From: Diplosphaera chodatii
Lineage: Eukaryota > Chlorophyta > Trebouxiophyceae > Prasiolales > Stichococcaceae
Assembly (NCBI GenBank): GCA_032358165.1
Contig: JAALGY010000011.1
Location: forward strand, 806,001-870,000
Direction of reading: 5' to 3'
DNA: 64,000 nt
Part shown: positions 35,601-47,113 of the stretch, one piece after another
How the letters are laid out: each line of letters opens with the position of its first letter
Position numbering within the stretch: position 1 is the first letter of the stretch
Translations under genes and position numbers: made by a program
The notes under the pieces: generated by a model
Seen by the model: only the letters and a program-made list of their open reading frames with translations
Databases searched by the model: none
Told to the model about the DNA's origin: nothing

Positions 35601-37779
35601 CTTTCAGCAACGCCCAGCGGTCATTGCACTAACAGAAACAAAGCTGCGAAAGCAAGACCTTAGGAAGCACTGGCTGCAGGCACAGCTGCCCGGCTACAGA
35701 ATATTTGGCTCCTGCCATCCCAATTCGACCGCCACTCGGTGGGCGCCCTCACTTCCGAAGGCTCAGCGGCAGGGCGACAATTCCACGGAAGCCGCGGCGA
35801 ATAGCACAGCCGCACGCGCCTGTGCGGGCGTACTGCTGGCAGTCCAGTCCGAATTTGCCGAGCAGCACTTGCTGCAGGTGCACCAGCCGCCACCCACCCT
35901 GCAGGGGTTGTCTGCCATGTCAGCATCACGCTGCCAGACAATCAGTTGCTCCATGTCATGGCGGTGTATCAGCCCAACCATACTGGTTGGAAACCTGTTG
36001 TGGGCAGACATCAAATCATAGATCACCTCTGCTAAAGAGACCGCAGTTGCAGCAGGCGGCAGGCTGCTCCTGGCCGGGGACTGGAACGGTGTGCAGGCCC
36101 CTGCAGATAGAGGGCCGCATCCTCACATGACGCAGATGGACAGAGCATTTACACTGGAACACAGCCATGCATCAGTACAACCAGCAGACCGGTGACCTGC
36201 TCAGCATGCTGTGTTCCATGCCATCTGGAAGGCTCGAGATGTCTCTGACAAGCTTCTGCCATTCACATACTAGTGCAGAATCACCTTCTCGTACTGAACT
36301 TTGCTGTAGGGTCCGGCATGCTGACATCAAGATGTTCAGCTGAAACAAATCGGTGTGTCAAACCCCAGCAATACACCGCTGGCGCTGTGCGCAACCGGTC
36401 TGTAGCCTATATACAGTACTCGGCCTCAACTGGCACTGTTGCAGGCTGCACAGAAAAGGTCTCGAGGTCTCGGCATGTATATGTGTACTGTACCGGTTAG
36501 CTGGGTGCTCCGCGCATCACCTGCGCATTGAGTGGAACTTGCGTAATTGACAAGTGGTAAGACACAGATCGGGAAAACAATTGCCATATCTGTGCAAACA
36601 AGCACGTACCTCATCCAAGCGCTCACTAAACTGCAGGAGTTCAGCCAGAGCCGGCTGTGCTAGTTGCATGGTAAACAAGCGAAGATGGATGCTGGGCTTG
36701 CTGTCATCGTTGTTCCTGATGCTGTCGTTGACCACTCGCACAGTAGTCATAACACGACTGCACAGCTCTTTGAAAACACCTGCGGTATTGCAACACCGTC
36801 GACAGCTGGATGCGTCAGCATGCACAGACATCTGGTGTCTAGTCTGCAGCATACATTGTGCACACTACTATGGATATTCAAACAATGCGCAGAGGTTCTC
36901 ACTGGGATCTGCCAGATCAATTTCTTCTTCGTCTGTTTCGCACATGTCCTCGAGATGCGGTAGCTTCAGCTGTTGGGACACATGCGCCCGTCCACACTGC
37001 AATAAAATATTCAGAGACCTATTAATGTGTCATTGGTAGCATACTCTCGTACATCCTGCCGTCTTCAATCTTCACATGCACGCAAATTGCCTTGACGTCA
37101 TTGGAAATGACATGCAAGGCTGTGGATGCGCGGCCCATTCTCCAGAAAAGCTCTGGCGCAAGAAGCTTCATGCGGGCACCAGCTTCAAAAGGCAACCGCT
37201 CGCTCAGACCGGCCAAGGCATGACGTAACGGTCCCAAGACTGCGGAACACCAACTCAATGTCAAACTTCTCGGAAGTGTATATACCACAGCACACTGGAA
37301 ACCTGCAACAGCACCACAGCAGTCGCTGACCTGCAGCACAGACTCGCAAAGAGAAGCCCACATTTCTGTCCGCATTGGAGGGAGGCGAGAGGAACTGCAT
37401 TGTTGCGGGTGTTGGTGTCAGTACATGGGATGACTCCTGCATTGCCAGCAGCACTGTTGGCTTCATCTCTTGCAGCTTTTATGATATCAGCGGGACACAA
37501 TATGTGGTCACTGAATGTGACGACTGCTGCAACCCAGGAACTCACTGGCGCATTCCTCCTATGTTGTGTCTGCTGCAGACCACTAGCTGCTCGCTTGTTA
37601 GCATGGCTGCTGCTGGTGGTGCTGCTGGAAGCGTACTGCAGCTGGTTGCTGTCGAGATGACCAGCGAGGCTGCGAAACGCACCAAATGTGAGCGCAGGGG
37701 CTCTGGATGGTGCAGCCAGAGCATTGAGCTCATACACCGCGCGTGCATGCAGAACTGCCTTGCAACAGTGGCTCCGCAT
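32637..37779 (-). CDS. Unrecognised multi-exon gene, probably interrupted by a LINE
   Basis: I do not recognise the product. The 5' half is a phase-consistent chain: 37546-37779 (ATG at 37779, MRSHCCKAVLHARAVYELN), 37331-37475 (TPTPATMQFLSPPSNADRN), 37076-37302 (ERLPFEAGARMKLLAPELF), 36903-36996 (acidic, LEDMCETDEEEIDLADP) and 36610-36779 (FKELCSRVMTTVRVVNDSI). The 3' half holds candidate coding pieces near 33830-33930, 33505-33720 and 33190-33440, whose frames I could not settle, and two convincing last exons: 32789-32955 (SLDFCLRHLVSAGDTVAE) and 32637-32687 (VVATLGDNKVRQTPKA then TAG). Neither half has its own missing end: the left part lacks an ATG and the right part lacks a stop. One gene spanning the LINE fragment is therefore the simplest reading. 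No transmembrane segment or transit peptide was seen. Two separate genes, or a decaying gene, remain possible. Confidence 0.5.
33943..36260 (+). mobile_element. Broken non-LTR retrotransposon (LINE) fragment
   Basis: An open stretch (33956-34765) encodes a protein of unknown fold, possibly ORF1 or the N-terminal part of a LINE polyprotein. It is followed by an APE-type endonuclease in several frames: LSFLLWNCRGLDPQKL (35530-35577), VIALTETKLRKQDLR (35620), HVSITLPDNQLLHVMAVYQP (35920) and LLAGDWNGV (36068). These correspond to the Asn, Glu, Tyr and Asp-x-Asn positions of the LINE endonuclease. Frameshifts near 35577 and 35915 and a stop near 36026 break it, and no reverse transcriptase follows. 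It lies antisense to the surrounding minus-strand gene, apparently in an intron. Exact ends and target-site duplications were not determined. Confidence 0.7.
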
Positions 37780-38269
37780 GACCAGAGTCTGCGCTGCCAA
37801 GATTGGTGCAAGCGGCACACCAGGCAGCGAGTCTGAATGGGTGTTGCCGTGCCAGCTGCCGATACGATTGATGATCAGCGCACCAAGGTCGCTAAGGCGC
37901 TGAGGCAGTGTTGTGACTTGCGCTTGTCAAAGTTTTATCGTACACTGCTGCTGTGCTGGTAATGTTGTCCAATGAAGCGAAATGACATTGAGCCAAGCAT
38001 GCAGCAACTTGCAGCCACAGGGTTACTATTATAAGTGGCAAGGTCGAGGTCTGCAGGGTGATGAAGAGCTGGATGCAAAGCAGCAGATGTCAAACACAAA
38101 CCGTCTGCAACATGCAAATGTAGTCTAGAACGGCTTTGAACACTGAGCAGACGTCATAGCGCATTATCAGGCGCCTGGACTTGGCTGTGGGTTTGTCAAA
38201 TTTGGCTACATCTGCCTTCGCCCACACTTAGAGAACATCTGTCTGCCCGGTGTCGATTTGCGGGGCAAC
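37780..38269. promoter_or_regulatory. Divergent region with CSN3 5' UTR/promoter
   Basis: This lies between the start of the minus-strand gene and the CSN3 ATG. The part from about 37985 to 38269 is closely repeated upstream of the CSN3 pseudogene (30608-30900). If that copy came from RNA, this part is transcribed 5' UTR and the CSN3 start site lies near 37985. Confidence 0.5.
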
Positions 38270-41027
38270 ATGGCTGTAGCTCCGGCCATGCAGAGCCTGT
38301 TGCTGCAGATTCAGGACCTGACGGCCAAGGGCAACTTTACACAGCTGCAAAACACACTCAAAGCAGCGGAGTTGGGTTTGCAGCAGACAGCACAGCAGCA
38401 AGGACCTAACGTGGTACTGCAGGCGCTTCAGCAGCTCAACGCACTGGCGCACACCTTCGGCTGCATCGCCCTATTGTGCGCACATGCTATCGCCTAACTC
38501 TGCCAGGGGCGCATCACATCCGTGGGCAGGCCCTCATGTATGCCGTTGCCCTGCATCAAACCTGAATCAGTTCATGTGCAGGAACTCGGTCGGCAGCCTT
38601 GGACCAGGCACGCAGGGCAACCTGGATTTTGTTAGAAGCGCATCGTCCCTGTTCACGGAGGGCGATGCCCGCCAGATGCAGCTTTCGCCGTCAGCGAGTG
38701 CGTGCAGTCACACCTCATGCATCAAGCGCCTTTATGCATGTTGATCAGAGGTTCAGTGTACAGTGTCGTTCATACACTTCATCCCTGAGAAACTACAGAA
38801 AAGCAATAGCCCTGATTGCATGCAGGTGCGACGCTAGCCGGGCACTTGCGGGACCATGTCGTGGCGCTGCAGATGCCGCGGCTTGGCATCATGCCACTGA
38901 CAGCAGCGCTGCAGAAGACCGCGCCCTCGCTCGAGTACATCACCCCAATGCACGCCATGCTCTTTCAGTGGTGTGCTCGCAACCATTGCTCCTGCACAGT
39001 CGTGTACACATAGAGACCGTAGTTCTGCACAGCCTTGCCGGACATAAATAAGTATGGACAAAGCTTCCTGCATATGTCAGCTTGGTGTACGCGATAGTAG
39101 AGCAGTCCGTTGCTGCAACCAGTCTTGTGCCTGCGCAGTTGCCTCCTGGCAAAGATGCCTGCTGCAGCGGTGCCGGTGCTGGAGGCGGAGGCATATGACA
39201 CAGACCCCACCAAAACGGGCTTGACCCCACGCGACTTTCTACTACACTGCTACTATGGCGGGCTCATACACATCGGTGTGTTGACCATCCTGCTGTGCTC
39301 GCACACTACCTGCTGCATGCTGCCTCCCGTATGACAGCTCACGATGCTGACCAAAGCAGCGTCGCTGTTTGCCATGCAGCAGCTGGTTCTGCGCTGAGTG
39401 CCTGCAAACATCATGCGATGCAGCAAGCAAAATGTGACACCAGCTCACTATGTGCCTTTCCCAGCCCGCAAGCGGTACCCAGAGGCCCTGGAGTGCCTGC
39501 TGGCGGCGCTCACGGCGCCCAGCATGGTCACCAATGCCATCGCAGTGGCGGCGTTCAAGAAGTGGACGCTCGTCAACCTCATCCACAATGGCAAGCTGCC
39601 GCCCCTGCCGCGCTGGACGCCAGTGGCCGTGTCACGCGCTGTCAAGCTGGAGGGCGGCCCGTACCAGGTAGTCCATCTGGACGTTGCATCTTCGCACTGT
39701 ACCCTGTCATATGACTTGGCCGGTCTGCGACTGGCACCTTCGGTTGCGCCAAATAGTTGCCCGCTGCAGCTGTGCACCATGTCAGCACGAGTCTGCTGTA
39801 GGTGCTCAGCGGATACCACCAGTCACTTCTGGATGCTGCTTTGCACATGTGAGTGCCCTTGCTGCTGCCATCGTGCAGGACCTGGCAGCAGCGTACGGCG
39901 GCAAATCGGCAACAGCGCTGGCGGAGGCAGTCACCAAACACCAGGCAGAGTTCACGCAGGTGCAGATATGTATGTGTGGCCATGGCATGCTGTCGATGTG
40001 GGCTGTGCCCTATATGTTCATTATTACATCAGCATCAGACTGTGCATTCTATGCAGACTGTCAGCGACCCGACGCTCTGCATACGCATCGCATGCTGAGA
40101 GCACTCTCAGCCTCTCCATTGATGCTGGCTGGCAGGAGGAGAATGCGGGCCTGGTGAAGCTGGTGGTGGACAGCCAGACGAAGCGCAACGTGCAGCGGCT
40201 GACGCAGACGTACCTTACGCTGTCGCTGCCTGACATTGCAGCTGCCGTGGGGCTGCCCTCCGCACAGGCCGCCGAGCTGGCCATCCTGCGGTGTGTGGCA
40301 AGCTGCTGTAATTTGTACACCGCAGGACGACTGCGGTGCCGACAGCGCTGTCGGGGCTCTCCTGCACAGACAACCTGCGATTTCACCAAGAGCTTGCACG
40401 ATTTGGACAGTGATCAGCAGCCGAGCACGGCGGCCATGAAGCAGGTCTGAAGAGCACATGGATGACCTAGTGCATGTTCGTGCTGTTGTAGGATGGTCGA
40501 TGCAGGCGAGGTGTTTGCCGAGATAGATCACGACAAAGGCATGGTAAGCAATAAGGGGACCTCCTGGCAAGCCTGCCGATGGCATCTGGCGCATCCCAGA
40601 AAGTGCCTCGTGCCAAGCCACTGGAGCTGTGCGTCACACCCTGCAGTGAGCTGTGGTGGTTGCTGACGCAGGTGCGTTTCCTAGAGGATCCGCAGCAGTT
40701 CCGAGGCGCGCGCACATTGGCACGCATCGACCGGCAGATCAGCCGCGCCACCACGCTGGCCAACCGCATTGCAGCTCTCGATCACGAGGTGAGTGCAAGT
40801 TTGTGCCGCGGTTCATCAGCTGTTCAGAATCAACTCGCTGTCAGCTGACCGCATCGTGCGCTACCATCGCGACGCAGGTGGCGTGCGACCGGCCGTACAT
40901 AAGCAAGGTGCACATGAAGGACCGGGGGTCGCTGCTGTGGCGTGATGACCCAGCGGGTGACTTTGGCGTGTCGGAGCCGCAGCCGCCGTCCCTCAACTTC
41001 TCTACGCCGCCCATGTTTGCCGCATGA
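38270..41027 (+). CDS. CSN3: COP9 signalosome complex subunit 3
   Basis: CSN3 is a PCI-domain subunit of the COP9 signalosome, which removes NEDD8/RUB from cullins. The model has ten exons: 38270-38475, 38582-38697, 38826-38967, 39139-39275, 39465-39667, 39879-39959, 40136-40290, 40492-40543, 40672-40788, 40878-41027. They total 1359 nt (452 aa), all phases agree, and the length is close to the usual ~420-430 aa. The first joins are independently confirmed by the intron-less copy at 30.6-32.2 kb. Family signatures are FHCLLAKMPAAAVPVLEAEA, LLHCYYGGLIHI, KWTLVNLIHNGKL, QRLTQTYLTLSLPDIAAAV (the winged-helix part of the PCI domain), MVDAGEVFAEIDHDKGM and the C-terminal helix LANRIAALDHE. The tail after LDHE (to FAA at the stop) is longer than I expect for plants. 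Confidence 0.95.
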
Positions 41028-41378
41028 GGGTCAATGGTTGCAGGGCATACAGTGTAAACGCCTTTGTACATATGCTAATCTCATGCGCTGGGTTGGAGGA
41101 CATGCACATCCATGCATGTGGCTTGAGGCCCGCGATTGCATGGCAGACGTCAACTATGCCCAGTAGTTCCATGGCCAATGCTCCACCCGCAAATGCACAC
41201 GCACAGTGGGTGTCTTCTCATCTGCTGAAATACGGTAGTCTTTGGGGTCGTCGGTGGTCTCGCAAAATCACCATACATCACAAACCACAGTGCAACTGAC
41301 GATGTGTCATTGTTGGTCTACACTGCAACAGTCAAGTCGACACTTGTCCATGTAGAACAGGGTGCATAGCTTCACCGT
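41028..41378. other. Convergent intergenic region, CSN3 and GT90 3' ends
   Basis: Tail-to-tail gap of about 350 bp. It holds the CSN3 3' UTR, including TGTAA at 41053-41057, and the GT90 3' UTR. No coding signal was seen. Confidence 0.45.
41053..41057 (+). promoter_or_regulatory. Possible TGTAA polyadenylation signal of CSN3
   Basis: TGTAA lies 26 nt after the CSN3 stop. It is the polyadenylation signal known from many green algae. A five-base match is weak on its own. Confidence 0.35.
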
Positions 41379-44300
41379 TTACCCACTGCGCGAGTTGTAT
41401 TCCTTCTCCGGTTTTGGGTCGGGCACAGTGGAGTTGCCAAACAGCGCGGCGTACTCCAGCAGCAGCCGGTACATGTAGCACTGCAGGGCAGCAGATGCAG
41501 GTCCTGGAATACATCACCACTTGCGCACCAGCTGCTCTGCTATCCAGAGTGAACAGCAGTCGAGCAAGGGAATGCAGCCTGGCGCCAAACATACATGCAA
41601 GCACCGCACTGACGCCCTGCCCAGAGGGTGGATCACACGCAGCGCTGCGCCTTGCTCGGCACGCAACTGCTGCAACAAACCCCGAGTGCACGATGGCGTG
41701 CCGGCTGTGTGACTGTGCGCACCTGTATGTCCTGGTGGCGCAGGCGGCGAGCTGCCATGCGCCGGGCGGCGTCCGCCATGGCGTGCGCCCCCTGGTCGTG
41801 CGCCAGCGCCCAGTCCAGCCGCTCCCGCAGGTCGCCAAAGTCCAGGCGCACCTGCAAACATCAACAAATTGTTAGATCTACATATGTAGGGATCTTCCCC
41901 CTACCAAATGGCAGCGTTGATCGCAGCTCGTGTTGTTCTTGTATGATGCGCAGCGTGCATGCATGCGCTGTGAGCACCGCCTCCGCTGCATGTTCTGCGA
42001 CAGTTTCTGCAACTTCGGTGGGGATATTTGCATGCACGAGGGTCAGCACATCAGCCAGCCCGAGTCGCTAAGAGGGTACCGGCAGGTAGTGCTTCATGGG
42101 GTGGATGCGCTCGTCGAACCACTCGCCGAATAGGCCCGCGCGGAACAGCAGGCTGCCGGACGTCAGGAACGTCGGCAGCCGGCTGTTGAAGCTGTTGCCG
42201 TCCAGGATCATCAGGAACCTGAAGCACACGGCATGCCTGCCTGGATGCCACGATGGACAGCGAGTGCTCCTCAAGGGCGACTCATCAACTGTTACCGTGT
42301 GGCAGAGATGTGTGCTGTCTGACAAGAGTGCTGTGCAAAGCAGGACACACAGGGGAAAACACCGCGAATACTCCAGCAGGTGTGCGACATCAGCTGTGCA
42401 CACCTGTGCTTCCAGTTCTGCTTGTGGCCCACACGCTTGACCTTCCCGTAGCGGGCCTCCTGCTCTGCGCAGCACTTCGCGCTGCACTGGATGTAGTCTA
42501 CAAGCCCCATGTCCATGTCCGAGTGGTTCCTGTGTACAGTGTGAGAGGTATTGGTTGGACTGACAGGTCAGGACAGGTTCCACATCGTGGAGCGCCAACC
42601 TCAGAAATGCTGGTGGACAACCCTGCTGCAGCCAGGATGCGCAGGCTCGCGTGACTTCTGCTGCATGTTGCCAGTCCACTGGGTGCTATGAGGAGAGACA
42701 CGCACCTGCTGTATTCCACGAGGCGCTGGCGGTGCATTTTCCAGAATGGCGTGCCGTCTTTGCACACGCCGCCCGTTGTGCTGCCGCGCCAGTACAACAC
42801 CTGCACAGTGCACGGCTTGGCTGACCTGCACGTTGCTGTGGGTGATGCTGTAGTGTTGCGCTCGACTGATCGATGCGCAGCAGTCCTGTGCAAATTTGCA
42901 GCACCCCACCGGTTTTCGACGGTCCCAGGGCTGTGTGTCGTGCCAGGGTACTGGGTGCGACTTGAGGTTGTAGTGCGATGGCAGCATGATGTCTGTGTGG
43001 CAGCCTGCGCAGGCCCTACACTGAGTCGACATCATGTATAATGTGCAAAAGTCTCAGCTTTGCACCAGGTCCTCGGCATGCACCACAGGGTGTGAACCTT
43101 TCTCCTGAAAACCTTGCTGCACCTCGAATCTTCGTCTGCGAAAACACCGGCAGCGTGGTGTTGGCATCCGTGGCCTGGGTCGCGGGGTTGATCACGAAGC
43201 TGTGCAGGTGGCGGGACTCGTGGAAGTCCGTCGATGCGTTCGCGCAGGTGGCGCTCGCATACCTGCACCGCCAGCGAGCTCAAGCTAGCGGGGTGCACAG
43301 CAGTCAACACCAGCAGCCACGTGTCGTCGGCACTGGCATCAACCGCAACTCATGTGTCGCCCTTGCAATGACATCATGAGATGCATGGCGCTGCTGCCCG
43401 GCAGTCGCCCGTGCGGTGGTGCATGCAGCCACCTGTCGTGCACGGACCCCGGCCCCAGCAGCACCCGCGGCTCGTCCAGCAGGTTGACCACGAAGCGCAC
43501 GTCCGGCAGCCGGCCGGCGAGCGTCTCGAACAGCTCCTTGTACTCCCCGGCGGCGTACGCTGCGACGCTGCGGCGGTGGCGCTCATGCACCTGGCCGCCC
43601 TTGACCGTGAAGGTCGCAGTGTCTTTGAGCTGCACACGATGCAGTCCGGCTGTGACAAGCCAGGCTGGGTGCGCGCACCACGTGGTCAAAGTGACCAGGC
43701 CACTGTCTGGGTGGTATGTGTGTGGGGTTTGCAAGGTGTTTGAGTGTCAGCCTTGTTCGCGGGCCACCTTTCTTGCGCTGTTGACAGCCGCCTGCAGCGC
43801 TCCGATGCCCCTGTCGGCGACCAAACGGCGAAAGGGCTCCAAGTCCCGCTCGATGTGGTCGTACTGCCTGCAGGAGCACATTCATGTTTCACGTGCGCAC
43901 ACGCCTGGGGCAACCCTCGGATCACTGTGCCATGACGCCAGGATCTACATGATCGTTAGTTGACTGTGAGAGGCTTGTCAGTCAATAGTGATGGCATTGG
44001 ATTACCGCAGCTCGCAGCGTTTCAACTGCGCAAAGCGCAGCCACTCCTTGAAGCGTGGCGGAGGTGGCCTGGGGTATATGTAGTGCGCTGTAACCGCCTC
44101 TGTGGGCAAAGTGTCACATGTCATCCGTTGCTGTGTGATTGCACGCATGCTGTTCTGCTGCATTCATAGAACAAGAACACATGCCACGTTTGCTTAACAC
44201 ATGACATACCTGGTGTGGTGACGGGTCGAAAGCCGGCGCCCGCACTGCGTCCGTACCCAGCGTGTCAGAAAGATTGAGCATGGCAACTGCTTGTCAAGAA

Positions 44301-44495
44301 CAGTCACCAGGAGCATGGCCGGGCGGCACGCCCATACGGAATCACGCACATGAGTGGCACATCCGCTGTCCACCCCAGCGCTACCACGATGGTCTGTCTA
44401 TACAGCAGGAAGAGCGTGCCGAGGACCAGTCCAGCAGCTGCTACAGTGTTTGCGTATGTTGGGCCGCTGATGTGTCGGATCAGCCCGTGGCGCAT
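41379..44495 (-). CDS. GT90 (CAP10-like) glycosyltransferase
   Basis: A predicted type II membrane glycosyltransferase of family GT90 (CAP10/POGLUT-like), acting in the secretory pathway. ATG at 44495 starts a short cytosolic stretch and a signal-anchor helix (ANTVAAAGLVLGTLFLLYRQ). Downstream exons give PRFKEWLRFAQLKRCEL (44010-44060), YDHIERDLEPFRRLVADRG (43800-43860), VRFVVNLLDEPRVLL (43470), TLPVFSQTKI (43130-43160), VLYWRGSTTGGVCKDGTPFW (42740-42800), ILDGNSFNSRLPTFLTSGSL with FGEWFDERIHPMKHYLPV (42090-42210), DFGDLRERLDWALAHD (41790-41850), and the last exon ending NSRSG at the stop 41379. The WRGS-TG motif and the F-x-SGS-L...EWFDE block are diagnostic for the family. Acceptor and sugar are unknown. 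Exon borders are approximate. Confidence 0.87.
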
Positions 44496-45019
44496 GCTAT
44501 TGCAGGCGGTGCAGCCGGCTGCAGCGGGACATGGCAGCTGCGGCAGCCAGGTTGAAATGTACCACTGCTGCTGCTGTCGATCTTCACCTGGAAGGTGTCA
44601 GGTCATGACAGATGCTACCACCGCACTGAGGATACATTGCATCCAGCAGCTGCACATTGCGCAGTGACAAAAGTGCAGTGGATATGTGATCACACTTCCG
44701 GTCGAGCAGCATTCCCAACGTCTCGTGTGGTTCCTGATATGCATTTGTGGAGTTGCATACGATGCTGCGAATTCTCTGCGCCTTTGGCCATTACGATGGT
44801 GCGCTCCCAGAGGGTTACTCATGATCAGCTGACTGGATACTTGAGTGCAGCACCGCATGATGTTCTACAGACAAGAGCCATTTTGACGGCCTGCAGCTGA
44901 TGGCTGGTCCTGATTCAGAGTGGCCGCTAGTGGGGGAAAGCGGATGGTTGCAGCTGGGTAGCACCATGCCCATGTGCATGCACACACCTTGATGATCCAG
45001 CGCTGCTGCGTACTGCTTG
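44496..45019. promoter_or_regulatory. Divergent region between GT90 and NUMOD3-like genes
   Basis: About 0.5 kb that should contain the GT90 promoter and the unseen first exon and promoter of the plus-strand neighbour. No start codon with a clear donor could be chosen. Confidence 0.35.
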
Positions 45020-46642
45020 TGCAAACCTCCAGGCTGCATCCGAGCTCCCAGAGCTGGTTGAGCCGCCTATCAGGATATCAAGGACCGCACCTGCACACAC
45101 AGACGCAAGTGCACAAGCGCACCTGCTGCACTGTGTGGTTAGCGACAGCCACGCGAGGGGTTGGGTGCGGAGCATCCACACGTGCTGAGGCGACAGACGC
45201 TCCGACAAACGAAGTATCCACGGACGAAGCCGCCTCTGGCGTACCACGCCGGAGGCGGCAGCCCCGCCCGTAAGTGGCTACACCACCCACGCACATGCAG
45301 ATCAACTTGTTCATCAGGCATACTGACTGCCGTTCAGCAGCTGTTCGGACATCGGCTCATAATTTGCTTGTCGTCATATGCTTCAGGCCTGAGGTGCGGC
45401 AGAAGATATCAGAAGCTTTGAAGGTGCGGAGCACCTATGCAGGATGACATGCCCACAAGATGGCATGCCCGGGCCGTGCCTGGTGAACCAGTGCAGACGG
45501 CAAATTTGAGGAGGTTTATGACGCAGCAACGATTGCCGTATAGCACTGCGTCTGTCACTGCAGGGCAGAGAGCGGTCACCACAGCATGCACTGCGCATTG
45601 CTCAGGCACATGAAGGTCGAAAGCGCAGCCTCGGTGGGTGGCCTGACCCTTGCTGTCACGAGTATGCAATATGCTGAGAACGCTGCAGCGCTGGCTGAAG
45701 GGACGGTATAACGTTATGCCCCAGTCTCACTCTGAGGTCAAGCCAGGCGGTGACTCCTGAACAGGCACCCGGTACGCGATGCACGAGAGTGCCACGGGGC
45801 GGCGCCATACGCTGGAGACGCGCATGAAGATCAGCCGCCGCATGAAGGATGTGCACGCCCAGCGCAAGGCCGCAAAGATGTGGGTCACTGTTGCGTGCTC
45901 TCCACTGCGCAGTGCACATTCCAGCGTGCATGGCAAAACTGAGCTCTTGTGACCCTGCTGCTGCATTGCATTGGGGCCAGGTACTGCTGCCTTCAGCACG
46001 TCGAGCTGCATTCTGTGGTCTGCAGGCGGGAGCAGCAGGACACTGGTGCCCTCGCTCGGCCAGCTGCCCTGGCGACGCAGCAGCTGTTGGAATCAGGTGT
46101 GCTTCGGGGCTCAGGGGCTTGATGACCCGTGCTCTGGGTGCACAGCAGCAACTTGACTCTGACTCTGGTGTGCAGTCCTGTGCACATTTCGGCACTTCCC
46201 GTGCCGAAGCTTTCGATGTGCAGTCTGCACCTGCAAAAGGCATGCCTTGTCACGCAGGCGCGCGCAAAAGCAGTGCTCCAGGGCTGGTCATGGAGCGCGC
46301 CGTGCAGGAGATGAGCCAGCTGCGGCAGGAGATTGCACTGTTCATGGCGCAGTACGAGCAAGGTGCATTCATGATCCTGTACATGATGCTAGCGCCAGCA
46401 AACTGCTCAAGACACAGGTTGCCGGCTCAGGTAGCAACTTGCAGCCGATGATTTTGCCAGCATGTGTCTTCTGCAGTTGATCCAGCGTGCGCTTGTCGAA
46501 ATTTGCATCCGTGCTGTGTGCAGAGCACGGCTACAAGCCACAGCTGCAGGAGGCAGAGCGCTCCTCGCCCGAGCTCTACGACAAGTTTGTGCGCTACGTG
46601 GCAATGCAGGACTACGTCCGAAACTTTGAGGCGCAGCTGTAG
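45020..46642 (+). CDS. NUMOD3-motif protein, 5' end not resolved
   Basis: Exons at about 45030-45267 (PELVEPPIRISR ... VSTDEAASGVPRRRRQPRP), about 45388-45424 (PPEVRQKISEALK), about 45762-45885 (GRRHTLETRMKISRRMKDVH), about 46260-46361 (coiled coil, ERAVQEMSQLRQEIALFM) and about 46532-46642 (final, PELYDKFVRYVAMQDYVRNF, stop TAG). Joins 45267/45388 and 46361/46532 agree in phase. RQKISEALK and TRMKISRRMK are NUMOD3-like DNA-binding helices. In plants such motifs occur in predicted plastid or nuclear proteins without the homing nuclease itself. No nuclease motif (GIY-YIG or HNH) was seen here. The function is unknown, and DNA or RNA binding is plausible. The start of the protein is missing from my model. 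Confidence 0.6.
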
Positions 46643-47113
46643 GACAGTGGGCCTGCTTGCTTCAGACATCGAGTGCAGCATTGCCAGCCCAATGTACAGC
46701 GGTCAACATAGCGCCTGTGGCGCTTGCACTCCCTGCACATCCCGAGCATGAATCGCGCACTGCATGGATAGTCCACCGAGGCAAGCAGACCGCTCCAGAC
46801 TATGAAGCACCAACACCCGGCTAACCCTATGTGAAGCAAGCAATAATATCCTGTGCTGAAGCATTCGAGGTGCAGTCAGGGAACCACTACTGAGATCAGA
46901 AACCAGTGCAATCCCAAGTCTCACTTCTGTACACGTTTGGCGGAACAAATGGAGGTGAACATCGAAGTCGGCTTTGTCACCATGAGCCAGACATCAGCTC
47001 GGGGACCAGTACTGCGGCTGCAACAACGCTGCCGATTACGCTGGAGATTGCAATGTACCGCACGCTGATGCTCTGTAACAACGATGCCTGCGTTGGGCAG
47101 GGAAGCGTCTGCG
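46643..47113. other. Convergent intergenic region
   Basis: About 470 bp between the NUMOD3-like gene (+) and the PPR-SMR gene (-). A last short exon of the PPR-SMR gene could lie here, but I could not identify it. Confidence 0.35.
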
